Below are positions 35,426 to 44,315 of a stretch of DNA of 64,000 bases, piece by piece; within the stretch, counting starts at the first letter, position 1, and every line of letters begins with the position of its first letter. The DNA is from an uncultured bacterium (GTDB taxonomy: Bacteria; Hydrogenedentota; Hydrogenedentia; Hydrogenedentales; Hydrogenedentaceae): positions 29,082 to 93,081 of the forward strand of contig CAKZKR010000108.1 in the NCBI GenBank assembly GCA_937124615.1, written 5' to 3'. Below the pieces are notes generated by a model. That model ran no database searches and was not told the origin of the DNA. It saw nothing but the letters and a program-made list of their open reading frames with translations. A program made the position numbers and the translations under genes.

Positions 35426-36946
35426 ATGTTTCCTACGGAGAAGATAATAAGAGGAAAATGGTCTATAACCTTACTTCGTTGTGCTATAGGTTGGCATTTC
35501 TTTTTAGAAGGTATAAGCAAGTTTGTGTCCGTACAATGGACGGCAAAGGGCTATCTCGAAAACGCTATAGGGCCGTTTGCAGACATTTATCACAAAATGG
35601 CAACATCAGAAATATCTTTAATAATTATAGATAACTTAAATATATACGGACTTATACTAATTGGTTTGGCTCTATTTCTTGGGATCGCTATTCGTTTTGC
35701 TTGTATATCAGCAATAATTCTTTTAATTCTTTATTATCTTGCATATCCTGCATTCGGGGATTATTATTATCCAAATACAGAAGGAAATCTATATTTAGTA
35801 AACAGGAATATTATTGAGGCTTTAGCATTGTTGTTATTAATATGTATTCGTGAAAAAGGATATGGTTTATATGGGTTGTTGGAGATTTTTAAGAAAAAAG
35901 ATTATGAGTCTATGGAAGGTAAAACAGGAATAACAAGAAGAGAGGCTTTAAAACATTCTGTTACAATACCGATGATGTCGTTGTTAGGGTATGGAGCATT
36001 TAAGAAATATCAGAGGAGTGGTGTTGATGTCTTGTCGGGTGCAACACGAAAACTCAATGTAGCAACGGTTGATAAATTGATGGGACAATTGCCTAAGGGT
36101 AAATTAGGGAAATTTGAGATTAGTCGACTGGTATTAGGGGGGAATATGATAGGAGGTTGGGTGCATTCACGAGACCTAAGATATGTATCTGAGTTATCTT
36201 TGGCATATAACACAGAACAGAAAATTTTTGAGACACTATTGTTGGCAGAGCAAGCGGGTATAAATACAATTAATATTGGATTTCCTTCAAATCCGATACT
36301 TCATAAATACAAAAAAATAACAGGCAGTAAAATTATTGTAATCTCACAAGTAGCGCCCGATATGGAAAAGAACGATTATTTTTGTCAAATTAAAGAGGCT
36401 ATTGATTACGGAGCAGATATAATTCAAATACAGGGGAATTGGGTTGATAAATTAACAAGAGACAATAAATTTGAAATAATCGAAAAGATGATGGAAGAAA
36501 TAAAGAGACAAGGTTATATGGTAGGAATGGGCTCACATGCATTAAAAGGATTATTACTATGTGAAGAGAAAGGCCTTACACCCGATTATTATATGAAAAC
36601 AATGCACCATGATAGGTATTGGTCAGCCCATCCTAAAGAATACCGTGAAGAATTTGAAGTTATAGGGGGAAATTCTGAAGAGCACAATAAATATCACGAT
36701 AATATGTTTTGTGCATTCCCAGAAAGAGATGTTGAATTTGTAAATCGTTCAAAAATACCAGTCATGGCATTCAAAGTATTAGCAGGAGGGGCTATTGACC
36801 CTCGAGATGGTTTTGAATGGGCTTTGCAGAATGGTGCCGATTTTCTTTGTGTGGGTATGTTTGATTTCCAGATTGTACGGAATGTAAATACTATGATTGA
36901 TATAACAAACAACCTAAAAGGCCGGAAAAGAGAATGGTTTGCATAA
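35426..36946 (+). CDS. DoxX-like membrane domain fused to a Tat-motif TIM-barrel domain
   Basis: A 506-residue fusion. Residues about 10-150 hold four membrane segments of DoxX type (GWHFFLEGISKF; the second and third segments at about 64-110). Residues 169-192 contain an internal twin-arginine motif (TRREAL, R171-R172) followed by a moderately hydrophobic stretch. Residues about 215-506 are a TIM-barrel-like domain paralogous to the protein at 22767-23741, sharing ISRLVLGGNMIGG, HSRDLRYVSEL, YYMKTMHHDRYWSA, KYHDN, AFKVLAGGAIDP and GADFLCVGMFDFQI. DoxX proteins are often linked to quinone-dependent redox chemistry, so a membrane-tethered periplasmic redox enzyme is a reasonable but unproven idea. 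The start is a clear ATG after AAAGGG. Confidence 0.75.
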   Translation: MFPTEKIIRGKWSITLLRCAIGWHFFLEGISKFVSVQWTAKGYLENAIGPFADIYHKMATSEISLIIIDNLNIYGLILIGLALFLGIAIRFACISAIILLILYYLAYPAFGDYYYPNTEGNLYLVNRNIIEALALLLLICIREKGYGLYGLLEIFKKKDYESMEGKTGITRREALKHSVTIPMMSLLGYGAFKKYQRSGVDVLSGATRKLNVATVDKLMGQLPKGKLGKFEISRLVLGGNMIGGWVHSRDLRYVSELSLAYNTEQKIFETLLLAEQAGINTINIGFPSNPILHKYKKITGSKIIVISQVAPDMEKNDYFCQIKEAIDYGADIIQIQGNWVDKLTRDNKFEIIEKMMEEIKRQGYMVGMGSHALKGLLLCEEKGLTPDYYMKTMHHDRYWSAHPKEYREEFEVIGGNSEEHNKYHDNMFCAFPERDVEFVNRSKIPVMAFKVLAGGAIDPRDGFEWALQNGADFLCVGMFDFQIVRNVNTMIDITNNLKGRKREWFA

Positions 36947-36965
36947 TTGGTTAAAAAGGGAAAAA

Positions 36966-37826
36966 ATGAATCGAAATACTACAAAAAAATATGTACTTAT
37001 CACAGGGGCTTCAACAGGGATAGGTGAGGCAAGTGCTCTGGAAATGGCAAACAATGGATGGTATGTTTTTGCAGGTGTCCGAAAAAAAGAAGATGGAGAA
37101 AAATTGCAAGAGAAAGCAGGTAGAGCAATTATACCCCTTATACTTGATGTAACAAAAAAGGAAGATATTAAGGAAGCAGAAAAAAGAGTTCAAGAAATAG
37201 TAGAAAACATAGGATTGGCAGGTTTGGTAAATAACGCGGGAATAGCAATACCGGGCCCATTAGAAATACTCCCCATAGAAGATATTAAGCAACAAATACA
37301 AGTAAATCTTTTGGGAGTAATTGTTATGATTCAAACATTTCTACCTCTTATAAGGGTTTCACAGGGGCGAATAGTAGTAATAGGTTCTAATTCAGGATTC
37401 TGGTGCGAACCATTTTTATCAATATATGGAGCGACAAAATTCGGACTGGAAGGGATAGTAGATGCCCTTCGTTTAGAATTACGACCCTGGAATATAAATG
37501 TTTCGATTATTGAACCAGGATGTATACGCACACCTATATATGAAAAATCAAGAGAAAGCATAAGCAAACTGCAGGATAAAACACCAATAGAAAAGCAAAA
37601 TCTATATGCAAAAGCAATAAATGCATTACTTTCGTCTGTGGATATAGCAGAAAAAATAGCGGTTTCACCGGAAAAAGTTGCAAAAGCAGTTCGTCATGCA
37701 CTTGAGTCCAGAAGACCGAAGACACGATACCGTGTAGGTATAGATTCCAAAATTGAATCTTTCTTAATTAAATTCATTCCTGACCATTTGCGAGACTATA
37801 TCATTCGCAAACTCATGCGATTATAA
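36966..37826 (+). CDS. Short-chain dehydrogenase/reductase (SDR) family oxidoreductase
   Basis: A 286-residue classical SDR. It has the nucleotide-binding TGASTGIGEA motif near the N terminus, NNAGIA, the catalytic serine region GSNSGFW and the YGATK active-site Tyr-Lys pair. The following EPGCIRTPIYEK block is typical of the substrate loop. The fingerprint does not decide NAD versus NADP or the substrate. I placed the start at 36966, after AAAAGGG, because the next upstream ATG (36939) overlaps the DoxX fusion gene and adds only a few atypical residues. It lies 19 bp downstream of the fusion gene, so joint use is possible. Confidence 0.87.
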   Translation: MNRNTTKKYVLITGASTGIGEASALEMANNGWYVFAGVRKKEDGEKLQEKAGRAIIPLILDVTKKEDIKEAEKRVQEIVENIGLAGLVNNAGIAIPGPLEILPIEDIKQQIQVNLLGVIVMIQTFLPLIRVSQGRIVVIGSNSGFWCEPFLSIYGATKFGLEGIVDALRLELRPWNINVSIIEPGCIRTPIYEKSRESISKLQDKTPIEKQNLYAKAINALLSSVDIAEKIAVSPEKVAKAVRHALESRRPKTRYRVGIDSKIESFLIKFIPDHLRDYIIRKLMRL

Positions 37827-37869
37827 ATAAAGGATATTTGGAAATAATATTGTATAACAAATATTAAAA

Positions 37870-37905
37870 CAATCGTTTGATTTAAACAAATGTTTGTGTT
37901 ATAAT
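37870..37905 (+). promoter_or_regulatory. TetR-operon promoter with paired operator-like repeats
   Basis: TTGATT (37877-37882), a 17-base spacer and a perfect TATAAT (37900-37905) make a good sigma70 promoter. Two imperfect palindromes of similar sequence, CAATCGTTTG (37870-37879) and CAAATGTTTG (37887-37896), lie 17 bp apart. One overlaps the -35 and the other fills the spacer. This is the usual placement of an operator for autoregulation by the TetR protein encoded just downstream. Confidence 0.55.
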
Positions 37906-37928
37906 AAAGTACAGAAAGAAACAGGATT

Positions 37929-38582
37929 ATGACAGAACTTAGAGCAGAATGGACAGGAAAAAGATTAGAGTTAATTGAAACAGCAGGACCTCTATTTGCT
38001 AATTCCGGGATCGACGGTGTTTCAATCAGGGAGATTGCGGAAAAATCCAATGTGAATATTGCTTCGATTAACTATTATTTTGGTTCGAAGGAAAATCTAT
38101 ATATTGAAGCTTTAAGATATGTAGCATGGCAGGTGCGTTGTCCACTGGCACAAAAAATATTACAAGATAAAGATATTGATTATTCAACAAAAAAACATTG
38201 TATAAGCATAATTAAAAAATTGATAGAGGAACGAGTGCAAAATTATCTATCTGACAAATATCCAATGTGGTATTCTCGGTTGTTGTTACGAAGTTTGATC
38301 GAACCACCTGCAAAATTTGAAAATGTTTTATTCCATACTTTTATTCCAGAATTTAATGCTTTAGTAGAAATCTTGATGAAGTGTAATCCCAGAAACACAA
38401 TAGAAAAATGTAAATTTTGGGCATTTTCAATTCTTGGAGAAATCTCTTTTTATGTATTTGCAGAGCCTGGAATAAAATTGGCTATAAATATTACAGAGAA
38501 GTACACACAGGAATTTTTATCGCAACTACAAAAACATATTACAAGTCTGATATTAAAAGGTTTAGATTTAAGAGAGGGATAA
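37929..38582 (+). CDS. TetR-family regulator (CecR-like) of an efflux operon
   Basis: A 217-residue repressor with an N-terminal TetR helix-turn-helix (about 18-65; GIDGVSIREIAEKSNVNIASINYYFGSKENLY) and a C-terminal ligand-binding domain resembling the CecR/DUF1956 group (GEISFYVFAEPGIKL). It lies 8 bp before the TolC-type gene and so leads the efflux operon, which it probably represses. Paired palindromes in its own promoter are the likely operators. The inducer is unknown, presumably a pump substrate. Confidence 0.87.
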   Translation: MTELRAEWTGKRLELIETAGPLFANSGIDGVSIREIAEKSNVNIASINYYFGSKENLYIEALRYVAWQVRCPLAQKILQDKDIDYSTKKHCISIIKKLIEERVQNYLSDKYPMWYSRLLLRSLIEPPAKFENVLFHTFIPEFNALVEILMKCNPRNTIEKCKFWAFSILGEISFYVFAEPGIKLAINITEKYTQEFLSQLQKHITSLILKGLDLREG

Positions 38583-38590
38583 AAATATAT

Positions 38591-40054
38591 ATGTATTTAT
38601 CAAAAGAAGAATGTGCGTGTTTTTTTACCATTATTGCTATATTTTTTATTTTAATTGCATTCTCATCGTGTATCCATAGAAATCCTGAAGTGTATCGTGA
38701 AGAATCAATACATGAGTTGCAAGAAGTATTAGAAGGACAGACCCCAGAAAAAATTAAATTAGAACAGGAGTTGACATTAGATGAGTGCATTCAAATCGCC
38801 TTAAATAATAATGCCCAGGTAAAAATATCAAGGATAAATCAAAAAATAGCAAGATTAGAAAAGAATATTGCTTTTTCAAATTTTTTACCGCAGATTAATG
38901 CTGAATTTCAGATAGTCAATTACGACCGTCAACCTATGGTTAATTTAGGTCCACTCTCAACTGCAATGCAGGATCAAACGATTCGTATGAATACCGTTCA
39001 GCTACAAGCTCCTATTTTTGCACCTGCAACATGGTTTTTATATGACTTAAGAGATAAAGGCATTGATATCAGCAATTTAGTAAAAGACTATACATGTCAG
39101 ATGATTGCACTCCAGACCACAGCTTTGTTTTTTCAAATACTAGCATTAGAAAACATGGAAAAAACATTAACACTCCAATTAGAAAATGCAAATAAACTAA
39201 TGGAACAAATAGATTGTTTTTATGAAGAAGGAATGGTAACACAATCACAAAAAGAACAAGTTCTTTTATTAAAACAGTCCAGAGAAAGAGATTTAAATCA
39301 ATGTCGGGAGGAAATCAAAACTATTAGAGCACAATTTAATACAGTTTTGGGTATTTCACCTATTAAGAAGATAAAATTATCGCAACAGATAGATATTCCT
39401 GAACCATCAGAGAACATAGAAGATTTAATATTAGCTGCATTAAAAGATCACCCTCGTATATTGATAGAAGACCGTAAAGTCGAAGTTAGTGATGATGAAA
39501 TAAAATTGGCAGTTACGAATTTTTTACCCTTAATAGGGTTATTTACACAATGGCAATACACATCCAATTCATACACTATGTATTCACAATCTGTTTTGTC
39601 CGGTCTTCACGGAGTTTTGACTTTGTTTAATGGATTTGCAAATGTGCAACAATATAAAATAGCCCGAGCAAAACGAGAGAAGGCATTTATAGAAAGGGAA
39701 GAAACATCACTTTCACTCATGTCCGGAGTCATTAGGGCAAAAGCAAATTTGGAAAAGGCAAAAGAAGATCTTAAATTAGCCGAACAAGCATATAGATATT
39801 CAAAAGAGAGACATAGAGAAATGAATGAAAAATGGAACGAGGGAATGGTGGTAGATGTAGATATGGTAACAGTACAAAATGAATTAACAATTTCAGAGAT
39901 TAATCTTATTAATGCGAAGATTCAAGAACAAGTAGCCATTGCTATTTTATGGAATACTATGGGAAAAACATATTCAGGAAGTTCCATTTATAAAGAAAAA
40001 GAGAAAGATAGTCGTAACAATGAGGAGAAATCTAAATATGAGAAAAATCTTTAA
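38591..40054 (+). CDS. TolC/OprM-family outer-membrane efflux protein
   Basis: A 487-residue protein with an N-terminal hydrophobic signal ending at a cysteine (LIAFSSC), suggesting a lipoprotein as in OprM-type channels, though the residue at -3 is not ideal. Two OEP domains follow, seen in LTLDECIQIALNNNAQVKI and the repeated long helices with heptads (LENANKLMEQIDCFYEEGMVTQSQ; LKLAEQAYRYSKERHREMNEKWNEGMV). It forms the outer-membrane exit duct of a tripartite pump. I took the ATG at 38591 because upstream in-frame codons overlap the TetR gene and lack signal-peptide character. It overlaps the adaptor gene by 17 bases. Confidence 0.88.
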   Translation: MYLSKEECACFFTIIAIFFILIAFSSCIHRNPEVYREESIHELQEVLEGQTPEKIKLEQELTLDECIQIALNNNAQVKISRINQKIARLEKNIAFSNFLPQINAEFQIVNYDRQPMVNLGPLSTAMQDQTIRMNTVQLQAPIFAPATWFLYDLRDKGIDISNLVKDYTCQMIALQTTALFFQILALENMEKTLTLQLENANKLMEQIDCFYEEGMVTQSQKEQVLLLKQSRERDLNQCREEIKTIRAQFNTVLGISPIKKIKLSQQIDIPEPSENIEDLILAALKDHPRILIEDRKVEVSDDEIKLAVTNFLPLIGLFTQWQYTSNSYTMYSQSVLSGLHGVLTLFNGFANVQQYKIARAKREKAFIEREETSLSLMSGVIRAKANLEKAKEDLKLAEQAYRYSKERHREMNEKWNEGMVVDVDMVTVQNELTISEINLINAKIQEQVAIAILWNTMGKTYSGSSIYKEKEKDSRNNEEKSKYEKNL

Positions 40055-41225
40055 GAAAGTAACATATAGATTGTTTGTCATTATTTTGATAACTTCAATA
40101 TGTTTAGGTTGTGGTAAAAATATTGCATCTGCAGATAAAGGGGATGGCACAGAAACGGCCTTTCCTGTAAAGGTGGAAACGGTTCAGAAAAGGATGTTTA
40201 CCAGGACAATAGAGGTTCAGGGTACCATTGAAGCCAAAGAACATGTTATTGTTTCTGCCCGTATAGATGGTGTTATTACGGATTTATTTGTAGATGAAGG
40301 AGATAGTGTTGTTGCGAATCAAACACCTTTATTTCAAATAGATAAAATAAAACTTGAAGAGGCACTCGAAATTGCCAAACAAGATTTAAATGTTGCAAGA
40401 TGTGCCATCCGCGAGGCAAACGCTAATTTAGCAAACATGAAAGCACAATATGATAAATCTAAGGTAGACTATGAGCGATTCCAGCGACTTTTTGAAAAGA
40501 GGGCTGTTTCAAAAGATACATTGGAACTTCAAGAGACACGATATAAAGCAACAAAGGCTGGATTAGAACATGCAGAAGCGGTTTGTCAGTTAACAAATGA
40601 ACAATTGAAGAAAGCGGAACATGCCTTAAAAATTGCTGAGAAGACACTTTCTGATTCGTTAGTATATGCACCTATAACAGGAAAAGTGAGTTATAAATTT
40701 GTTGAGAAAAATGAATTTATAGGTGGAGGAAGACCTATTGTAAAAATAGATAATTTAGAAACATTAGAAATCTCGGCTTTTTTGCCTGCTGAATACTATT
40801 CATATGTAAAAGAGAAAGAAACGAAATTAAACTTTTTTATAAATGATGAAAAAATTAGTACACTTACTGTTAATTATAAAAGTCCAACAGTATTACCAAA
40901 TTTAAGGACTTTTGAGATAAAAGTAGATATCAATACGAATAGCAATAAGGTTGTTCCGGGGGCGATGGCTAAAATTGATGTCCTACTTGAAGAAAGAGAA
41001 GGTATAGGTGTTCCAAAGCCTTGTGTTATAACACAGGGTAAAGATCGATTTCTGTATAAAGTAGTAGATAAAAAAGCAGTAAAAGTAATGGTTAATACAG
41101 GTCTTGAAACAGATGGTTGGATAGAAGTTATTGGGGGAGAAATTGTAGAAGGCGACATAGTAATATCGATGGGACAGTCTTTTATTAAAGATAGTCAGGT
41201 CGTGCAGGTGTTGGAGGAGAAATAA
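40038..41225 (+). CDS. RND efflux periplasmic adaptor (HlyD/AcrA family) lipoprotein
   Basis: A 395-residue membrane-fusion protein. The signal peptide ends in a good lipobox (ICLGC), so it is anchored in the inner membrane. The adaptor motifs are VEVQGTIEAKEHVIVSARIDGVI (lipoyl/barrel start; residues 60-90), an alpha-helical hairpin with YERFQRLFEKRAVSKDTLEL, and the second lipoyl half SLVYAPITGKVSYKFVEKNEFIGGG. A C-terminal beta-barrel/proximal domain follows. The ATG at 40038 has GAGGAG upstream and produces the proper signal peptide; longer in-frame starts do not. It starts inside the TolC-type gene and ends 2 bp before the pump gene. Confidence 0.9.
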   Translation: MRKIFKKVTYRLFVIILITSICLGCGKNIASADKGDGTETAFPVKVETVQKRMFTRTIEVQGTIEAKEHVIVSARIDGVITDLFVDEGDSVVANQTPLFQIDKIKLEEALEIAKQDLNVARCAIREANANLANMKAQYDKSKVDYERFQRLFEKRAVSKDTLELQETRYKATKAGLEHAEAVCQLTNEQLKKAEHALKIAEKTLSDSLVYAPITGKVSYKFVEKNEFIGGGRPIVKIDNLETLEISAFLPAEYYSYVKEKETKLNFFINDEKISTLTVNYKSPTVLPNLRTFEIKVDINTNSNKVVPGAMAKIDVLLEEREGIGVPKPCVITQGKDRFLYKVVDKKAVKVMVNTGLETDGWIEVIGGEIVEGDIVISMGQSFIKDSQVVQVLEEK

Positions 41226-41227
41226 AT

Positions 41228-44200
41228 ATGAGTTTACCCGAAATATCTGTTCGTCGACCCGTTGCAGTAAGTTGCTTATTTATTGGACTGACCTTTTTAG
41301 GTATAGATGCATACTATAGAATGGGTTTGGAATTTTTTCCAAAGGTGGATGTCCCTTATGTAACAGTAGTAACAGTATATCCTGGTGCAAGTCCTGAGGA
41401 AATTGAGACTGATATCGCACGGAGAATTGAAGATGCAGTTTTTACTATAGATGGGTTGAAACATGTAACCTCCAACTGTATGGAAAATGTTTGTCAAACA
41501 TTTCTTGAATTCCAACTTAGTGTAGATGTCGATGTCGCAGCATATGATGTTCGAGAGAAATTAGACCTTATACAGAATGAATTTCCGGAAGGGACAGAAA
41601 AACCCAAAGTATTAAAGTTTGATATTAATGCAGTTCCAATAATAGATTTAGCCCTCACAGGAGATATTCCCATTGATGAGTTATACGATTATGCAGATAA
41701 TCAATTAAAAGATAAGTTGACAACTATCGAGGGAGTGGCAAGTGTCGAATTGATTGGTGGTGATAAGAGAGAAGTTCATGTCCTTTTAGATAGGGATAAA
41801 CTTGCTTCACGAGGATTAACTTCATTAGACATCGTTGAATCTATCCAAAAAGGGGTCCGATTGATTCCTTCTGGCAGAATAAAGGAAGATAGCACGGAGT
41901 ATTCTGTGAAATATGATGCGGAGTACCACCAGATAGAGCAGTTAGAAACTTTACCTATCGTATCAAAAGAGGGTTCGAGATGTTATATAAAAGATGTAGG
42001 AAGAGTTGTTTTTAGTTCAAAAGAAATTAGACAATCCGCATTCCTTGATGGAAAATCATGTATTTATATACGTATTGTCAAAAGGGCCGAAGCAAATACA
42101 GTGCGTGTGGTTAAATCCGTCCGTTCTGCTATACAGGGTATTCAAAATATTTTACCAACAGGAATAGAACTGGTCTGGGTAAATGATGAGGGAAGTTTCA
42201 TAAAAGCAACTGTGGATAGTACTACAGGAGATATTATTCAGGGAATTATCTTAACGGCTCTTATATTATTCTTTTTCCTATATAATTTTCGACTTACATT
42301 TATTATTGGTATTACAATGCCATTAACAATAATTGTAGGTCTCTTTTTTATCGGAATACTGGGTTATAGCCTGAATGTAAGTACACTTATTTCAATGGGT
42401 TTGTCTGTTGGAATACTTGTTACAAACTCTATCGTTGTGTTAGAAAGCATAATGACAGAATTCCAGAAAAATCCAGACCCAAAGGACGCATCGATAAAAG
42501 GGGCCAATCGTGTTTTTGTAGCTGTGCTTGCAAGTGCCGGAACAAATCTTGTTGTACTCTTTCCGATTGCTATAATGGGCTCACAAATAGGTCTATTTTT
42601 AGCACCTTTTGCGTGGACAATGATTATAGTAACAGCGGTATCCTTATTTATATCCTTTACAATGACCCCATTGCTTGCGTCAGTTTTATTAAAATCAACT
42701 AATAAACAGGGAATAATTTTTAGAGTAGAACAAATGTTTAATATATGTTTAGATTTTGTACGGAAAGGGTATGTAGGAACGCTTAAGTTTTTTGAACATA
42801 GACGATGGGCATCGTTTGTATTTACGATTGGTGTAGTTGTGATATTCCTTCTTACCTTTAATCTAATTCAAAAAATAGGTTTTGGTTTTTTTGAAGAACC
42901 TGACCGTGGTTCACTTTTTATAAGATTAGAATATCCGACGCATTATAGTCTAAAAAACACAATAAAAAGAGTAAAAGAAGTCGAAGAAAAAGTTAAAGAA
43001 TTGCCTTATTTAAAACATGTTCTATCCTCTGTAGGTAAAATTCAGGGTATGATGGGTCAAACATCCGAAGGTGTCTTTGTAGCACAAATTCTATTAGTTT
43101 TCAGTGAGAAAACAGAGCGTCCCGATATGCCAATTGATATATTAAAGGAAAAGGTTAGAAAACTATTAGAGAAATATCCTGATTGCCAATACAGAGTAGG
43201 TAGTCCAACCGCCGTGGGAGGACAATCTGTTCCTATAGAATTGGAAATCTTTGGAGAAGATAGAGAAGAGATACAAAAAATAGTTAAAAGAATAGAATCA
43301 CATACAAAAGAATTGGAAGGTCTGAAAGATATTGATACAAGTATTCGTATTGGTAGGCCTGAATTAAAGATATATCCCAACAAACCATTGCTTGCTGATT
43401 TAAACTTTCCACCGGTCGTCTTAGGAATGCTTCTTCGTGGAAATCTCGAAGGAATTACCGCAGGTGTTTATAAACAACAGGGAAGGAATTATGATATTGT
43501 AGTTAAATTAGACGAGATAGAAGGAAAACAACAGGTAGAGAATTTTCTGTTGCCCGGAGCCCCCGGTAAACCTATTAATTTAACTGCAGTCGCAAAAATA
43601 GAAGAAAGAGTAGCCCCAGTAAATGTATTGAGAAAGAATAAACGAAAGATTGAAAAATTATTTGCTGGATTAGCATCAAGAAAACCTTTAGGAACCGCAG
43701 TAGCAGAATTGACAGAAGTTGTAAAGAAATATGGTGATTTGCCCCAGGGATATGATTATTATTTCTTCGGTGAAAATGAGGTAATGGTAGAGGCACAACA
43801 AGAATTTGCAAGGGCAGGTATAATCGCTATTGTCCTGATTATACTTGTATTGGCTGCTATTCTTGAATCGTTCAAACAACCCTTTTTTATATTAGTTACC
43901 TTACCTTTGGGTTTGATTGGTGTTGTTGTTTCTCTATATATAACGGGATATTCTATATCAATGTTTGTTTTGTTAAGTTTTGTGATGTTATCAGGAATTG
44001 TTGTAAATAATGCCATACTTATTATAGACAGATTAAATCAACTTGTTTCTACCGGAGTTTCAAGACATAAAGCAATGATCCAATCTGCTGAAGAACAATT
44101 TAGACCCATCCTTATGATTACATTAGCCGCAGTTGCAGGTATGATACCCATTGCTACAGGAAAAGGCCTGGGAAGTGAAATTAGAACAGATTTGGGAATT

Positions 44201-44302
44201 GCAAGTATAGGAGGTATTGCATTTAGTGGAGTATTAACTTTAATAGTGATACCTATACTGTACGACCTTTTTACAAGGGGTAAAATAGAAAAAGACCAAT
44301 AA
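41228..44302 (+). CDS. RND-family efflux pump inner-membrane subunit with altered proton-relay residues
   Basis: A 1024-residue, 12-segment transporter of the AcrB/MexB/HAE1 type: the SLPEISVRRPVAVSCLFIGL start, two large periplasmic loops, VYPGASPEEIE, FRPILMITLAAVAGMIPIATG and a C-terminal YDLFTRG. In TM4 the canonical VDDAIVV is replaced by VTNSIVV, so AcrB Asp407/Asp408 correspond to T399/N400. In TM10 the AKNAIL lysine corresponds to N927 (VNNAIL). These lost charges normally carry the proton current, so it belongs to a divergent subgroup or uses other residues or ions. GGAGGAG precedes the ATG. Confidence 0.93.
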   Translation: MSLPEISVRRPVAVSCLFIGLTFLGIDAYYRMGLEFFPKVDVPYVTVVTVYPGASPEEIETDIARRIEDAVFTIDGLKHVTSNCMENVCQTFLEFQLSVDVDVAAYDVREKLDLIQNEFPEGTEKPKVLKFDINAVPIIDLALTGDIPIDELYDYADNQLKDKLTTIEGVASVELIGGDKREVHVLLDRDKLASRGLTSLDIVESIQKGVRLIPSGRIKEDSTEYSVKYDAEYHQIEQLETLPIVSKEGSRCYIKDVGRVVFSSKEIRQSAFLDGKSCIYIRIVKRAEANTVRVVKSVRSAIQGIQNILPTGIELVWVNDEGSFIKATVDSTTGDIIQGIILTALILFFFLYNFRLTFIIGITMPLTIIVGLFFIGILGYSLNVSTLISMGLSVGILVTNSIVVLESIMTEFQKNPDPKDASIKGANRVFVAVLASAGTNLVVLFPIAIMGSQIGLFLAPFAWTMIIVTAVSLFISFTMTPLLASVLLKSTNKQGIIFRVEQMFNICLDFVRKGYVGTLKFFEHRRWASFVFTIGVVVIFLLTFNLIQKIGFGFFEEPDRGSLFIRLEYPTHYSLKNTIKRVKEVEEKVKELPYLKHVLSSVGKIQGMMGQTSEGVFVAQILLVFSEKTERPDMPIDILKEKVRKLLEKYPDCQYRVGSPTAVGGQSVPIELEIFGEDREEIQKIVKRIESHTKELEGLKDIDTSIRIGRPELKIYPNKPLLADLNFPPVVLGMLLRGNLEGITAGVYKQQGRNYDIVVKLDEIEGKQQVENFLLPGAPGKPINLTAVAKIEERVAPVNVLRKNKRKIEKLFAGLASRKPLGTAVAELTEVVKKYGDLPQGYDYYFFGENEVMVEAQQEFARAGIIAIVLIILVLAAILESFKQPFFILVTLPLGLIGVVVSLYITGYSISMFVLLSFVMLSGIVVNNAILIIDRLNQLVSTGVSRHKAMIQSAEEQFRPILMITLAAVAGMIPIATGKGLGSEIRTDLGIASIGGIAFSGVLTLIVIPILYDLFTRGKIEKDQ

Positions 44303-44315
44303 TAATAGGAATCCT

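Noticed and set aside
38417..38590. Longer N terminus for the TolC-type protein
   Set aside because: It would overlap the TetR gene by 166 bases in another frame and bury the signal peptide; the ATG at 38591 gives a normal signal sequence.
39939..40037. Longer N terminus for the adaptor protein
   Set aside because: The upstream codons lie in the TolC-type gene; the ATG at 40038 has GAGGAG upstream and yields a proper lipoprotein signal.
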